Shown: positions 7,887-12,681 of the stretch, piece by piece
Layout: each line of letters begins with the position of its first letter
How positions within the stretch are numbered: the first letter of the stretch is position 1
Source of the DNA: a virus
Virus record (IMG/VR): IMGVR_UViG_3300025168_000833
Span: 1-20,963 of that record
Direction: 5' to 3' (one strand)
Length of the DNA stretch: 20,963 bases
Notes under the pieces: model-generated
Told to the model about the DNA's origin: nothing
Seen by the model: only the letters and a program-made list of their open reading frames with translations
Databases searched by the model: none
Made by a program: the position numbers and the translations under genes

Positions 7887-7931
7887 TTCAAGCCGTTTAA
7901 AAATTAATTGCACCAGATAAAAAGAAAACGC

Positions 7932-7960
7932 TTGACAATAAAATCAACATACATTATTAT
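7932..7960 (+). promoter_or_regulatory. Strong sigma70-like promoter P1 for the first early gene
   Basis: TTGACA (7932-7937) is separated by 17 bases from TATTAT (7955-7960). This is a perfect -35 box, optimal spacing and a 5/6 -10 box. Transcription would start near 7967 and give a leader of about 145 bases before the gene at 8112. The leader begins with a small hairpin (ACTTC/GAAGT, 7967-7981) and carries near-palindrome copy 2. The 13 bases AAAACGCTTGACA (7925-7937) recur exactly at promoter P2. Confidence 0.8.
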
Positions 7961-8005
7961 TGCGGTACTTCCTTGAGAAGTGCATCGCTTAAACAGGGTG
8001 TTGAG

Positions 8006-8020
8006 ATTAACCCGGTTAAT
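8006..8020 (+). promoter_or_regulatory. 15-bp near-palindrome, copy 2 (downstream of P1)
   Basis: This is an exact copy of ATTAACCCGGTTAAT about 40 bp downstream of the predicted P1 start. With copy 1 it brackets the promoter, 134 bp apart. Such pairs often allow repression by blocking elongation or by DNA looping. Following sequence (a TTTAAAAATTA stretch) also resembles that after copy 1, so a segment of roughly 40 bp may be duplicated. Confidence 0.65.
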
Positions 8021-8111
8021 TTCGTTCTTTAAAAATTAGTAGTTAGTAAGGCACTTGGCAATAATGCATTAGTGCTGGCATAACTACGTTCATTAAATAT
8101 AGGAAAATCAA

Positions 8112-8660
8112 ATGTCAAAAAGACTGTTACAGGTTAGTACACCTACTGCAAAAAAGTATAACACGCCCTTTCGTTCTGTCATTTTAGAGCTTAATAAAAG
8201 TGCCTTAGATATAAAAGGCATAGAGTTAAATAAAACAGAGAAATGCAACGATTTAGTAGCTATATTCAAAGGCATTAATGCCAAGGAATTAGAAACTAAA
8301 TGGCTAAATTTTCACAGGGAAGGCAATATCTGGTTACGACAAAAACAGGTAGAGGGAAAAGATGTCAACAGGGTAGACGCTATTAAAAAGCAAGGTTCAA
8401 CGGCTACTGTTTTAAGCACTATAAGTAGATACATAAAAGCCAATAAAGTTATTGACTCAAAAACTACTTATTTTGACATCAAGAAACATTTTGCACCAGC
8501 GAAAGTTGATGATTTAACGAAACGAAACATCAATTCATTTAAGCAATTGACACCAGCCAATCAAAAAATGGCTTTGGATTTATTGAAAAAATGGAAGCAA
8601 AAGCAAAATGAAACCATGCTAAATGCACCGGCTAATTTAAAAACTGGTACAAATGGCTAG
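8112..8660 (+). CDS. Early protein of unknown function, monocistronic
   Basis: This 182-aa lysine-rich protein is the first gene of the rightward module. It has its own strong promoter (P1) and its own terminator, the usual arrangement for an immediate-early phage gene. I recognise no domain. The sequence is mixed helical, begins MSKRLLQVSTPTAKKYNTP, has a central SRYIKANKVIDS segment near residue 105, and ends in a helical Lys-rich stretch (DLLKKWKQKQNE) with a low-complexity tail. It has no membrane segment and no cysteine motif. A DNA- or RNA-binding regulator or a host-takeover protein would fit, but this is inferred from position and charge alone. The start is supported by AGGA upstream. 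Confidence 0.75.
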   Translation: MSKRLLQVSTPTAKKYNTPFRSVILELNKSALDIKGIELNKTEKCNDLVAIFKGINAKELETKWLNFHREGNIWLRQKQVEGKDVNRVDAIKKQGSTATVLSTISRYIKANKVIDSKTTYFDIKKHFAPAKVDDLTKRNINSFKQLTPANQKMALDLLKKWKQKQNETMLNAPANLKTGTNG

Positions 8661-8664
8661 CAAT

Positions 8665-8690
8665 AAAGCCCCCTTAACCGGGGGTTTTTT
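8665..8690 (+). terminator. Rho-independent terminator after the first early gene
   Basis: CCCCC (8669-8673) pairs with GGGGG (8680-8684) around the loop TTAACC, followed by six T residues (8685-8690). AAA on the 5' side can extend the stem into the T run. It lies four bases after the stop codon and insulates the first early gene from the next operon. The loop TTAACC plus following GGG repeats a half-site of the 15-bp near-palindrome, possibly by coincidence. Confidence 0.88.
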
Positions 8691-8697
8691 GTTTGAT

Positions 8698-8712
8698 ATT
8701 AACCCGGTTAAT
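8698..8712 (+). promoter_or_regulatory. 15-bp near-palindrome, copy 3
   Basis: This is an exact ATTAACCCGGTTAAT, 8 bp after the terminator T-run and 18 bp before the start codon of the small membrane protein gene. No clear promoter boxes surround it. It has the same orientation as the other copies (the odd central C on the plus strand). Confidence 0.65.
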
Positions 8713-8730
8713 TCCGGATAAGGAGATTTT

Positions 8731-8859
8731 ATGATTAACAATTTTTTGTTTGACATATTTTTATTAATATGTGTTTTAATTGGCTTATCTTGTGCCTTGA
8801 TACCTTTTTATAAAGGCATTAATGATGAGATAAATGATAAATTTAAAAATGAGGACTAA
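8731..8859 (+). CDS. 42-aa single-span membrane protein
   Basis: This gene is short but has a textbook AAGGAGA ribosome site seven bases before the ATG. The product has a hydrophobic stretch from about residue 5 to 26 (FLFDIFLLICVLIGLSCALI), then a short charged tail (NDEINDKFKNED). One membrane span with the tail in the cytoplasm or periplasm is expected. It is a typical small early phage membrane peptide of unknown role. Its last codons overlap the region of the next ribosome site (GAGGA), which favours coupled translation. Confidence 0.75.
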   Translation: MINNFLFDIFLLICVLIGLSCALIPFYKGINDEINDKFKNED

Positions 8860-8863
8860 TACT

Positions 8864-9025
8864 ATGGCTTATCCAGAAGTTTATAAATGTTGTATATGCA
8901 AAAAAGAGTTTGAGGGATATGGAAACAATCCAGAGCCTATCAATGACGATGAAGAGGAAAGATGTTGTGATGATTGCAATGGTATATATGTAATACCTGC
9001 AAGGATGGTGCAACTATTTGGATGA
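8864..9025 (+). CDS. Small zinc-ribbon-like protein
   Basis: This 53-aa protein has two CxxC pairs, C9-x2-C12 and C35-x2-C38, with an extra Cys beside each pair, and would bind one zinc ion. The surrounding pattern (EGYGNNPEPI between the knuckles, CDDCNG, then VIPARM) recurs in small phage proteins I recall, whose function is unknown. I chose the ATG at 8864, which has GAGGA eight bases upstream. An in-frame ATG ten codons earlier would overlap the previous gene and lacks a ribosome site. Zinc binding is inferred from the motif. Confidence 0.78.
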   Translation: MAYPEVYKCCICKKEFEGYGNNPEPINDDEEERCCDDCNGIYVIPARMVQLFG

Positions 9026-9041
9026 AGTATATTTAAAACGC

Positions 9042-9069
9042 TTGACAACTGCTATTCAATATGGATAAT
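9042..9069 (+). promoter_or_regulatory. Sigma70-like promoter P2
   Basis: TTGACA (9042-9047) is followed after 16 bases by GATAAT (9064-9069). The 13 bases AAAACGCTTGACA (9035-9047) are identical to those at P1. It should drive the accessory gene train from 9158. A strong hairpin lies in its leader. Confidence 0.7.
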
Positions 9070-9087
9070 TGTTAGTAGTTGTAAAGC

Positions 9088-9130
9088 ATATGGGCTATTG
9101 CTATTTACTCATGAGGGCGATAGTCCATAT
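9088..9130 (+). other. Leader RNA hairpin downstream of P2
   Basis: ATATGGGCTATTGC (9088-9101) pairs with GCGATAGTCCATAT (9117-9130) over 14 positions, including two G-U pairs, around a 15-base loop that contains the palindrome CTCATGAG. It is about 12 bases from the predicted P2 start. No T-run follows, so this is not a terminator. It could be a stability element, an RNase III site or a regulator target. It is not a tRNA: there is no acceptor stem or T-arm. Confidence 0.7.
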
Positions 9131-9157
9131 TCTTTATAACTAGAAGCGAGGTAACAC

Positions 9158-9379
9158 ATGAAAGATGATGTATGGCTCAAGCAACTGCATGTAGGCAGTG
9201 AGCATGAGCAAGTAAGAAACGTGTATAGTGGTGAAAGTGTAGAGCTTGAGCCAATTGAAATAGCAGTCTATGATTATATCAAAGGATGTGAAGCCATGAG
9301 ACAATGGCACATGATGGATACTGCATTGGATTGGTTTAGGGTTAAAAATCCAACCGCATACATGGTACTTTTAGATTAA
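9158..9379 (+). CDS. 73-aa phage protein of unknown function
   Basis: This is the first gene after P2, with a GAGG ribosome site upstream. The protein has a central NVYSGESVELEPIEIAVYDY segment and a C-terminal ALDWFRVKNPTAYMVLLD. Proteins of this form are frequent in the early regions of phages and have no assigned function. The stop codon is embedded in near-palindrome copy 4, so gene end and regulatory site overlap. There is no membrane segment or metal motif. Confidence 0.72.
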   Translation: MKDDVWLKQLHVGSEHEQVRNVYSGESVELEPIEIAVYDYIKGCEAMRQWHMMDTALDWFRVKNPTAYMVLLD

Positions 9380-9389
9380 CCCGGTTAAT
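9375..9389 (+). promoter_or_regulatory. 15-bp near-palindrome, copy 4 (overlaps a stop codon)
   Basis: This is an exact ATTAACCCGGTTAAT. The TAA stop of the preceding gene is part of the left arm, and the ribosome site of the next gene (AAGGAGG) begins about five bases later. It shares 22 consecutive bases with the copy 1 region. A protein bound here could act as a roadblock just before the next gene. Confidence 0.65.
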
Positions 9390-9403
9390 TTCAAGGAGGA
9401 TAT

Positions 9404-10030
9404 ATGAAGCGAAAGATTGTCTTCAAAGGCAATACGCTTACTATGCATACATGCAAGAAAAATATCAAGCATATATACATAAAGCGTAAGGCTATCGAGG
9501 AAAATCTGTGGTATTGGGATAATCACTGGAAGTGTAGGGAGATATCAACATCTAGCACTATAAATTGGGAAGAGTTTTATCACTGTAAAGTGCCTCTGTC
9601 CAAAGTTCTAGGTGTTGTGTCTGCCTTATCACCAAGGCAAAAGTGGGAAGGTAACTTAAAGATAGCTGAGAAAAAGATTAGGACTGGAGATTGTGGTGCT
9701 ATAACTCAATTCAAGACTAAAGCTAATCAAGTTATATTCTCTGATGGTCATGCCAGTGAGATATGGGATATTCTGAATGGCAACAAGACTCAGAATTTTT
9801 TCATGAACCTTTTATACCCAGATGATAAGCGATATGTGACAGTTGATAGGCATGCACTTAGTATTGCACTAGGTCGCACATGCACTGATAAAGAACAGTC
9901 ACTCACAGATATTCAGTATGAGTTTTTTGCTGAATGTTACAAGGAGGTTGCCAGAGATTTGGATTTAGTCCCTAACTTTGTACAATCAATCACATGGCAA
10001 GCGTGGAGACGTTTGCATAACATAAACTAA
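9404..10030 (+). CDS. Divergent HhH-GPD (endonuclease III-like) protein, putative
   Basis: This 208-aa protein belongs to a common but unnamed phage family. Three stretches resemble the HhH-GPD glycosylase core. SALSPRQKWEGNLKIA (73-88) resembles the LLSAQ...N..A helix of endonuclease III. GNKTQNFFMNL (126-136) has a Lys at the catalytic lysine position. VTVDRHA (145-151) has an Asp where the family has VDTH. The Lys128-Asp148 spacing (20) is close to the 18 in E. coli Nth as I recall it. No C-terminal iron-sulfur cysteines are present. A DNA base-repair or base-removal role would be a hypothesis. The ribosome site AAGGAGG is excellent. Confidence 0.6.
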   Translation: MKRKIVFKGNTLTMHTCKKNIKHIYIKRKAIEENLWYWDNHWKCREISTSSTINWEEFYHCKVPLSKVLGVVSALSPRQKWEGNLKIAEKKIRTGDCGAITQFKTKANQVIFSDGHASEIWDILNGNKTQNFFMNLLYPDDKRYVTVDRHALSIALGRTCTDKEQSLTDIQYEFFAECYKEVARDLDLVPNFVQSITWQAWRRLHNIN

Positions 10031-10038
10031 GGAGATAT

Positions 10039-10200
10039 ATGACCAAAAAGCCAATAGAAATATGGGTTTGCTCAGACGATGAGGGCAACAGGATGATGGA
10101 GTTTCTTTTTGAGGAGGATGCCAGAGAGTATGCCATGAAATACAATTTAACAGTGGGATGGGAGGAGAGCAATGAAAATGTCTTTATCAATGAAGCATAA
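10039..10200 (+). CDS. 53-aa acidic protein of unknown function
   Basis: This small gene has a perfect AAGGAGA ribosome site. The product (start MTKKPIEIWVCSDDEGNRMM) is acidic, with a helical EEDAREYAMKYN segment and a beta-like N-terminus. I recognise no domain. It overlaps the next gene by 29 bases, in a different frame, and the next gene's ribosome site lies inside it. Such nested packing is typical of phage early regions. Confidence 0.68.
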   Translation: MTKKPIEIWVCSDDEGNRMMEFLFEEDAREYAMKYNLTVGWEESNENVFINEA

Positions 10201-10339
10201 ACTTGAACATCATTTTGATGAGCAAGAAGCCTTGAAAGAAGCACTAGAAAGAGATGATGAACACGAGGAGTCATGGGTTTGCATCGACAAACTATCCAAG
10301 AAAGAAAAACTAGCTTTGTTAAGAAGGGGGAGTGAGTGA
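10172..10339 (+). CDS. 55-aa charged helical protein
   Basis: It begins at an ATG six bases after GGAGG, inside the end of the previous gene. The product is highly charged (LEHHFDEQEALKEALERDDE, then LSKKEKLALLRRGSE) and probably all helical. No family is recognised. Its TGA overlaps the ATG of the next gene by one base (TGATG), which suggests translational coupling. Confidence 0.62.
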   Translation: MKMSLSMKHKLEHHFDEQEALKEALERDDEHEESWVCIDKLSKKEKLALLRRGSE

Positions 10340-10521
10340 TGGCAAACCCTAACGATAATAAAAATGCTTATCATCAAGCATTACAAATTAACAGAGATTT
10401 AAAAAAGAAACTTGATAAATCTTTTACTATTGATGAGATAAAAGATGTATGGTTTTCTATTTATAATGGAGAATGTAATGTTCCCGATTTCTTTGATGAA
10501 CTAGAACAACGATTAAAATAA
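10339..10521 (+). CDS. 60-aa helical protein of unknown function
   Basis: The ATG at 10339 overlaps the preceding stop and has a GGGGGAG ribosome site. An in-frame GTG one codon earlier is less likely. The protein has an N-terminal polar segment, a Lys-rich helix (INRDLKKKLDK) and an acidic C-terminus with DVWFSIYNGE in the middle. No motif is recognised. Confidence 0.65.
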   Translation: MANPNDNKNAYHQALQINRDLKKKLDKSFTIDEIKDVWFSIYNGECNVPDFFDELEQRLK

Positions 10522-10533
10522 AGGGAGCTGCCA

Positions 10534-10929
10534 ATGAGTAGAGGAGTAGAAGATATTTATGTACTCTCTGATGGTAGTGAGACTACTGTTAGAGAAGTAC
10601 AAGAACGCACAGGATTGTCAAGAGTTGGTGCTTGGCGAAGACTGTCAGTCATTGATGATATAGATATTATTTTTTTAAAGTCAGGTGATATACGCAATCC
10701 CGGATATACAAAGCTAGAATGGATAAGCGAGCCTGTAAAGATTGCTTGGGGTACACCAATAAACCCTGAGTATTTAGATGGTGTTGTCAATGGCAACACC
10801 ATGACAGATAGGAATGGCAAAGTCATGACCTATGGTGAAAGAGTTGCACTCTTGCGATACAGAAACAAGCTAAGACAGAAGTGGCGTGATGAGTCAACAA
10901 CTATAATTAATAAAGATATGGGAGAATAA
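10534..10929 (+). CDS. Helix-turn-helix protein, possible early regulator
   Basis: This 131-aa protein has a probable helix-turn-helix at residues about 17-38 (TTVREVQERTGLSRVGAWRR), the pattern of a helix, a Gly-containing turn and an Arg-rich recognition helix. The rest is less clear: a Trp/Pro-containing central part (WGTPINPEYLDG, near 72-83) and a basic C-terminal helix (RYRNKLRQKWRDE). It is the only clear DNA-binding candidate in the accessory train. It is therefore a candidate for the protein that reads the 15-bp near-palindrome, which is inference. Ribosome site GGGAG. Confidence 0.68.
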   Translation: MSRGVEDIYVLSDGSETTVREVQERTGLSRVGAWRRLSVIDDIDIIFLKSGDIRNPGYTKLEWISEPVKIAWGTPINPEYLDGVVNGNTMTDRNGKVMTYGERVALLRYRNKLRQKWRDESTTIINKDMGE

Positions 10930-10930
10930 A

Positions 10931-11155
10931 ATGAAAGTATCAAAAGCAATAGAACAATTACAAAAATACTATAGTCCGGAAGATGAGATAGCTATAGATT
11001 GGGCTGACCATGAGCAGTTTAATGGTGATGGTCAAACATCTCTAAGCGACTGGCATTTAGCTCTTGATTTAATGGATAGAGGTGATAGCATTATTGATAT
11101 GGATTGGGTAGAACATTGTGTTTATACCGCAACAAGCAAGGAGGGAATAATTTAA
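10931..11155 (+). CDS. 74-aa conserved phage protein of unknown function
   Basis: It begins one base after the previous stop, with GGGAG upstream. The product opens with MKVSKAIEQLQKYYSPEDEI and a DWADHEQF segment, a form seen in small phage proteins that I recall as unassigned. It is acidic and has no membrane segment. Its stop overlaps the next start (TAATG). Confidence 0.65.
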   Translation: MKVSKAIEQLQKYYSPEDEIAIDWADHEQFNGDGQTSLSDWHLALDLMDRGDSIIDMDWVEHCVYTATSKEGII

Positions 11156-11337
11156 TGGCATATATTAACGTAGATACAGACATAAGATATTACACAGACC
11201 GGCTTGAAGAGAAGATAGACTCTATGGAAGAGCAGGTTAAAGAATTGCAAGAAGCAATACACATAATAAGTACATCTCTAAACTTAACTGAGGAGATGCT
11301 ACGGATTATAAGTGATAGGGTAGGTTTACAGGAATGA
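11155..11337 (+). CDS. 60-aa coiled-coil protein
   Basis: The ATG at 11155 overlaps the upstream stop, and GGAGG lies about nine bases before it. A longer in-frame reading from 11104 would overlap the previous gene by 52 bases without a ribosome site. Residues about 15-55 (RLEEKIDSMEEQVKELQEAI and following) show heptad-like spacing of hydrophobic residues, suggesting a dimeric coiled coil. The function is unknown. The end overlaps the next gene by ATGA. Confidence 0.65.
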   Translation: MAYINVDTDIRYYTDRLEEKIDSMEEQVKELQEAIHIISTSLNLTEEMLRIISDRVGLQE

Positions 11338-11528
11338 AAGCACTAACAGACTACATGCATTACTTGGAAGAGTGTGCTGAAAAGCGTTTGAAATTAGACG
11401 AAGAGCTGAAGGATGTGAAAGACCAAGAGTCCTTGGATGCTTTTCTTTTAAAGGTAGAGGGCATGAAGCCTATGTATGAGAAACTAAAAGTCCTAGAGGA
11501 TAGGATACACACAAGGAGAAAAAAATGA
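11334..11528 (+). CDS. 64-aa charged helical protein
   Basis: It overlaps the previous gene by four bases (ATGA). The product is Lys/Glu-rich and probably a single long helix or helical hairpin (YLEECAEKRLKLDEELKDVK), ending in a basic tail (RIHTRRKK). No domain is recognised. The end overlaps the next gene by ATGA. Confidence 0.62.
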   Translation: MKALTDYMHYLEECAEKRLKLDEELKDVKDQESLDAFLLKVEGMKPMYEKLKVLEDRIHTRRKK

Positions 11529-11779
11529 CATCATATAGAGAGATACGCAACATCGCTAACAACTCGTATCAAGAGATACTTGTTTATCTTATAGAGAATG
11601 ACATGCTTACTGATATAAATTCAGACACAACTGACATAATAGAATGTTTTCATATTGATGTGCCAGAACTTATAAAAGAATTGCAACAATCAGCAGGACA
11701 GGGCATAGAAACTGATGATATAATAGAGCATTTAGAGATATACTTTGATATTAATGAGGAGGAAACCGATGAAGATTAA
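11525..11779 (+). CDS. 84-aa acidic protein of unknown function
   Basis: The ATG at 11525 overlaps the previous stop and has AAGGAG upstream. The protein is acidic (about a quarter Asp/Glu), helical, and ends in a run of acidic residues (NEEETDED). Acidic early phage proteins sometimes mimic DNA or bind basic host proteins, but there is no specific evidence for that here. It overlaps the next gene by 11 bases. Confidence 0.65.
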   Translation: MTSYREIRNIANNSYQEILVYLIENDMLTDINSDTTDIIECFHIDVPELIKELQQSAGQGIETDDIIEHLEIYFDINEEETDED

Positions 11780-11990
11780 AGATTACATGATGTGGTGCGA
11801 GGAAGAGGGACATACAGATGAGTATGGCAATGTTGTTTCTATGGAATGGGCCAGTGAGTACATGAAGACCAAAGAATATGAGAGAGAACACATACAATTC
11901 AGTCAGATGCTGCTCGATGATGCAATAAAAGCAAGCAAGAGAAGGTCAGAATTAAATACTTCGGACTGGACACCAGACATACCTAAGTAA
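11769..11990 (+). CDS. 73-aa protein of unknown function, last of the accessory train
   Basis: I chose the ATG at 11769, six bases after GAGGAGG. A longer in-frame start at 11745 has no ribosome site. The product starts MKIKDYMMWCEEEGHTDEYG, a short form frequent in marine phage small proteins. The rest is helical and charged, ending in a Trp/Pro tail. No domain is recognised. The structured noncoding region follows directly. Confidence 0.65.
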   Translation: MKIKDYMMWCEEEGHTDEYGNVVSMEWASEYMKTKEYEREHIQFSQMLLDDAIKASKRRSELNTSDWTPDIPK

Positions 11991-12226
11991 CACCTATATT
12001 TGTATGCTATACTATTGCTCTTAGACAAACTAAGATTACCTATGATGTACAAGTTGTTAGTAGTAAGTAGTGAATACTAGGTATACTTAGATGTCTAAGA
12101 TAGCACTAGTATCACTAAGATGTGCAACAGTTTTTCCTATATTTTTCTGTTGCACTCCTTAGTGGTACTAACCGCTAATAAGAGCCACGATATGTGGCAT
12201 TGATGTTAACTATAAAGGAGATGTGT
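11991..12226 (+). other. Structured noncoding leader before the SSB gene
   Basis: No gene fits in this 236-bp stretch. It contains two similar hairpins of the form CTTAGA..CTAAGAT (12020-12036 and 12086-12102), a long imperfect hairpin (12107-12170), an alternative stem using part of the long hairpin (12074-12080 with 12106-12112), and a small hairpin GCCAC/GTGGC (12184-12198) shortly before the SSB ribosome site. A possible TATACT -10 box lies at 12008-12013 but has no good -35 box. Confidence 0.65.
12107..12170 (+). other. Long two-part RNA hairpin, 22 base pairs
   Basis: The outer stem pairs 12107-12119 (TAGTATCACTAAG) with 12158-12170 (CTTAGTGGTACTA): 13 pairs with one G-U. A 2x2 internal loop follows. 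The inner stem pairs GTGCAACAG (12122-12130) with CTGTTGCAC (12147-12155): nine perfect pairs around a 16-base pyrimidine-rich loop. No T-run follows the stem, so it is not a simple terminator. It resembles RNase III processing sites in T7-like early mRNAs, or a structured origin. The function is inferred. Confidence 0.8.
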
Positions 12227-12613
12227 ATGTCAGAAGCTATGACATTAACCGGTAAGGTGGTATTCAACCATGTTACTAAGCCAGACAACTACAAAGGTAC
12301 GGAGAGATATGCTCTCACCATTGCTTTGGATAAGTCTGGAAAGAAACTTGCTGAGAAGGCAGGTCTTAAAACCAGTGAGTACGAAGGTAACACACAAGTC
12401 ACTGCAAGACGCAAGATAGAGTTTGACCTACCAAGGATTTACAATAGAGACAAGGAACTGGTAGATGTTGGACACCTATCTCTGTATGGAGACCAAGTAA
12501 CAATGAAGGTCAAGCAAGGAAAGGGAGACTACAGTGGATATACTTATCTTGAGGCTATTCGTGTAGATGAGAAGGCAGAAGGTGTTGAAGATTACCAAGA
12601 TGGTGAATTTTAA
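12227..12613 (+). CDS. Single-stranded DNA-binding protein (gp2.5-like), probable
   Basis: This 128-aa protein heads the replication genes. The N-terminal part (LTGKVVFNHVTKPDNYKGTE) and a beta-rich middle (ITARRKIEF-like strands, DVGHLSLYGDQVTMKVKQG) fit a small OB-fold protein similar to those annotated as phage SSBs. The C-terminus is acidic and ends in Phe (EDYQDGEF), the feature T7 gp2.5 uses to dock on the polymerase. I chose the ATG at 12227, six bases after GGAG; in-frame ATGs at 12194 and 12221 lack a usable ribosome site. Family assignment rests on size, tail and position before the helicase. Confidence 0.68.
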   Translation: MSEAMTLTGKVVFNHVTKPDNYKGTERYALTIALDKSGKKLAEKAGLKTSEYEGNTQVTARRKIEFDLPRIYNRDKELVDVGHLSLYGDQVTMKVKQGKGDYSGYTYLEAIRVDEKAEGVEDYQDGEF

Positions 12614-12635
12614 ATAGCTAACTAGCAATACTCAA

Positions 12636-12655
12636 AGGGCATCTTCGGATGCCCT
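12636..12655 (+). terminator. cUUCGg tetraloop hairpin between SSB and primase-helicase
   Basis: AGGGCATC (12636-12643) pairs perfectly with GATGCCCT (12648-12655) around TTCG, closed by C-G, which is the exceptionally stable UUCG tetraloop form. The following TGTTTACTTT is T-rich but interrupted. It may be a partial terminator or may protect the 3' end of SSB mRNA, giving more SSB than helicase. Confidence 0.7.
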
Positions 12656-12681
12656 GTTTACTTTATAAGAGAGGAGAAAAT

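Larger units (their letters stand above)
7384..8111. other. Divergent, gene-free control region
   Basis: This 728-bp stretch separates the leftward and rightward operons. I see no credible gene: the two opposing open frames near 7553-7755 have no ribosome site and no coding character. It contains the terS promoter, a tandem 13-bp repeat, the 14-bp iteron array, two copies of the 15-bp near-palindrome on either side of a near-consensus promoter, and small hairpins. It is the strongest candidate in the window for a replication origin combined with a transcription switch. Confidence 0.7.

Noticed and set aside
9080-9135. Possible tRNA, because of a long stem and a CAT triplet in the loop
   Set aside because: There is one long stem and a 15-base loop only. 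No acceptor stem, D-arm or T-arm with the TTCGANTC signature is present.
12008-12013. TATACT as the -10 box of a promoter for the SSB gene
   Set aside because: The hexamer at the right distance upstream (AAGTAA) is a poor -35 box. Kept only as a weak possibility inside the leader entry.
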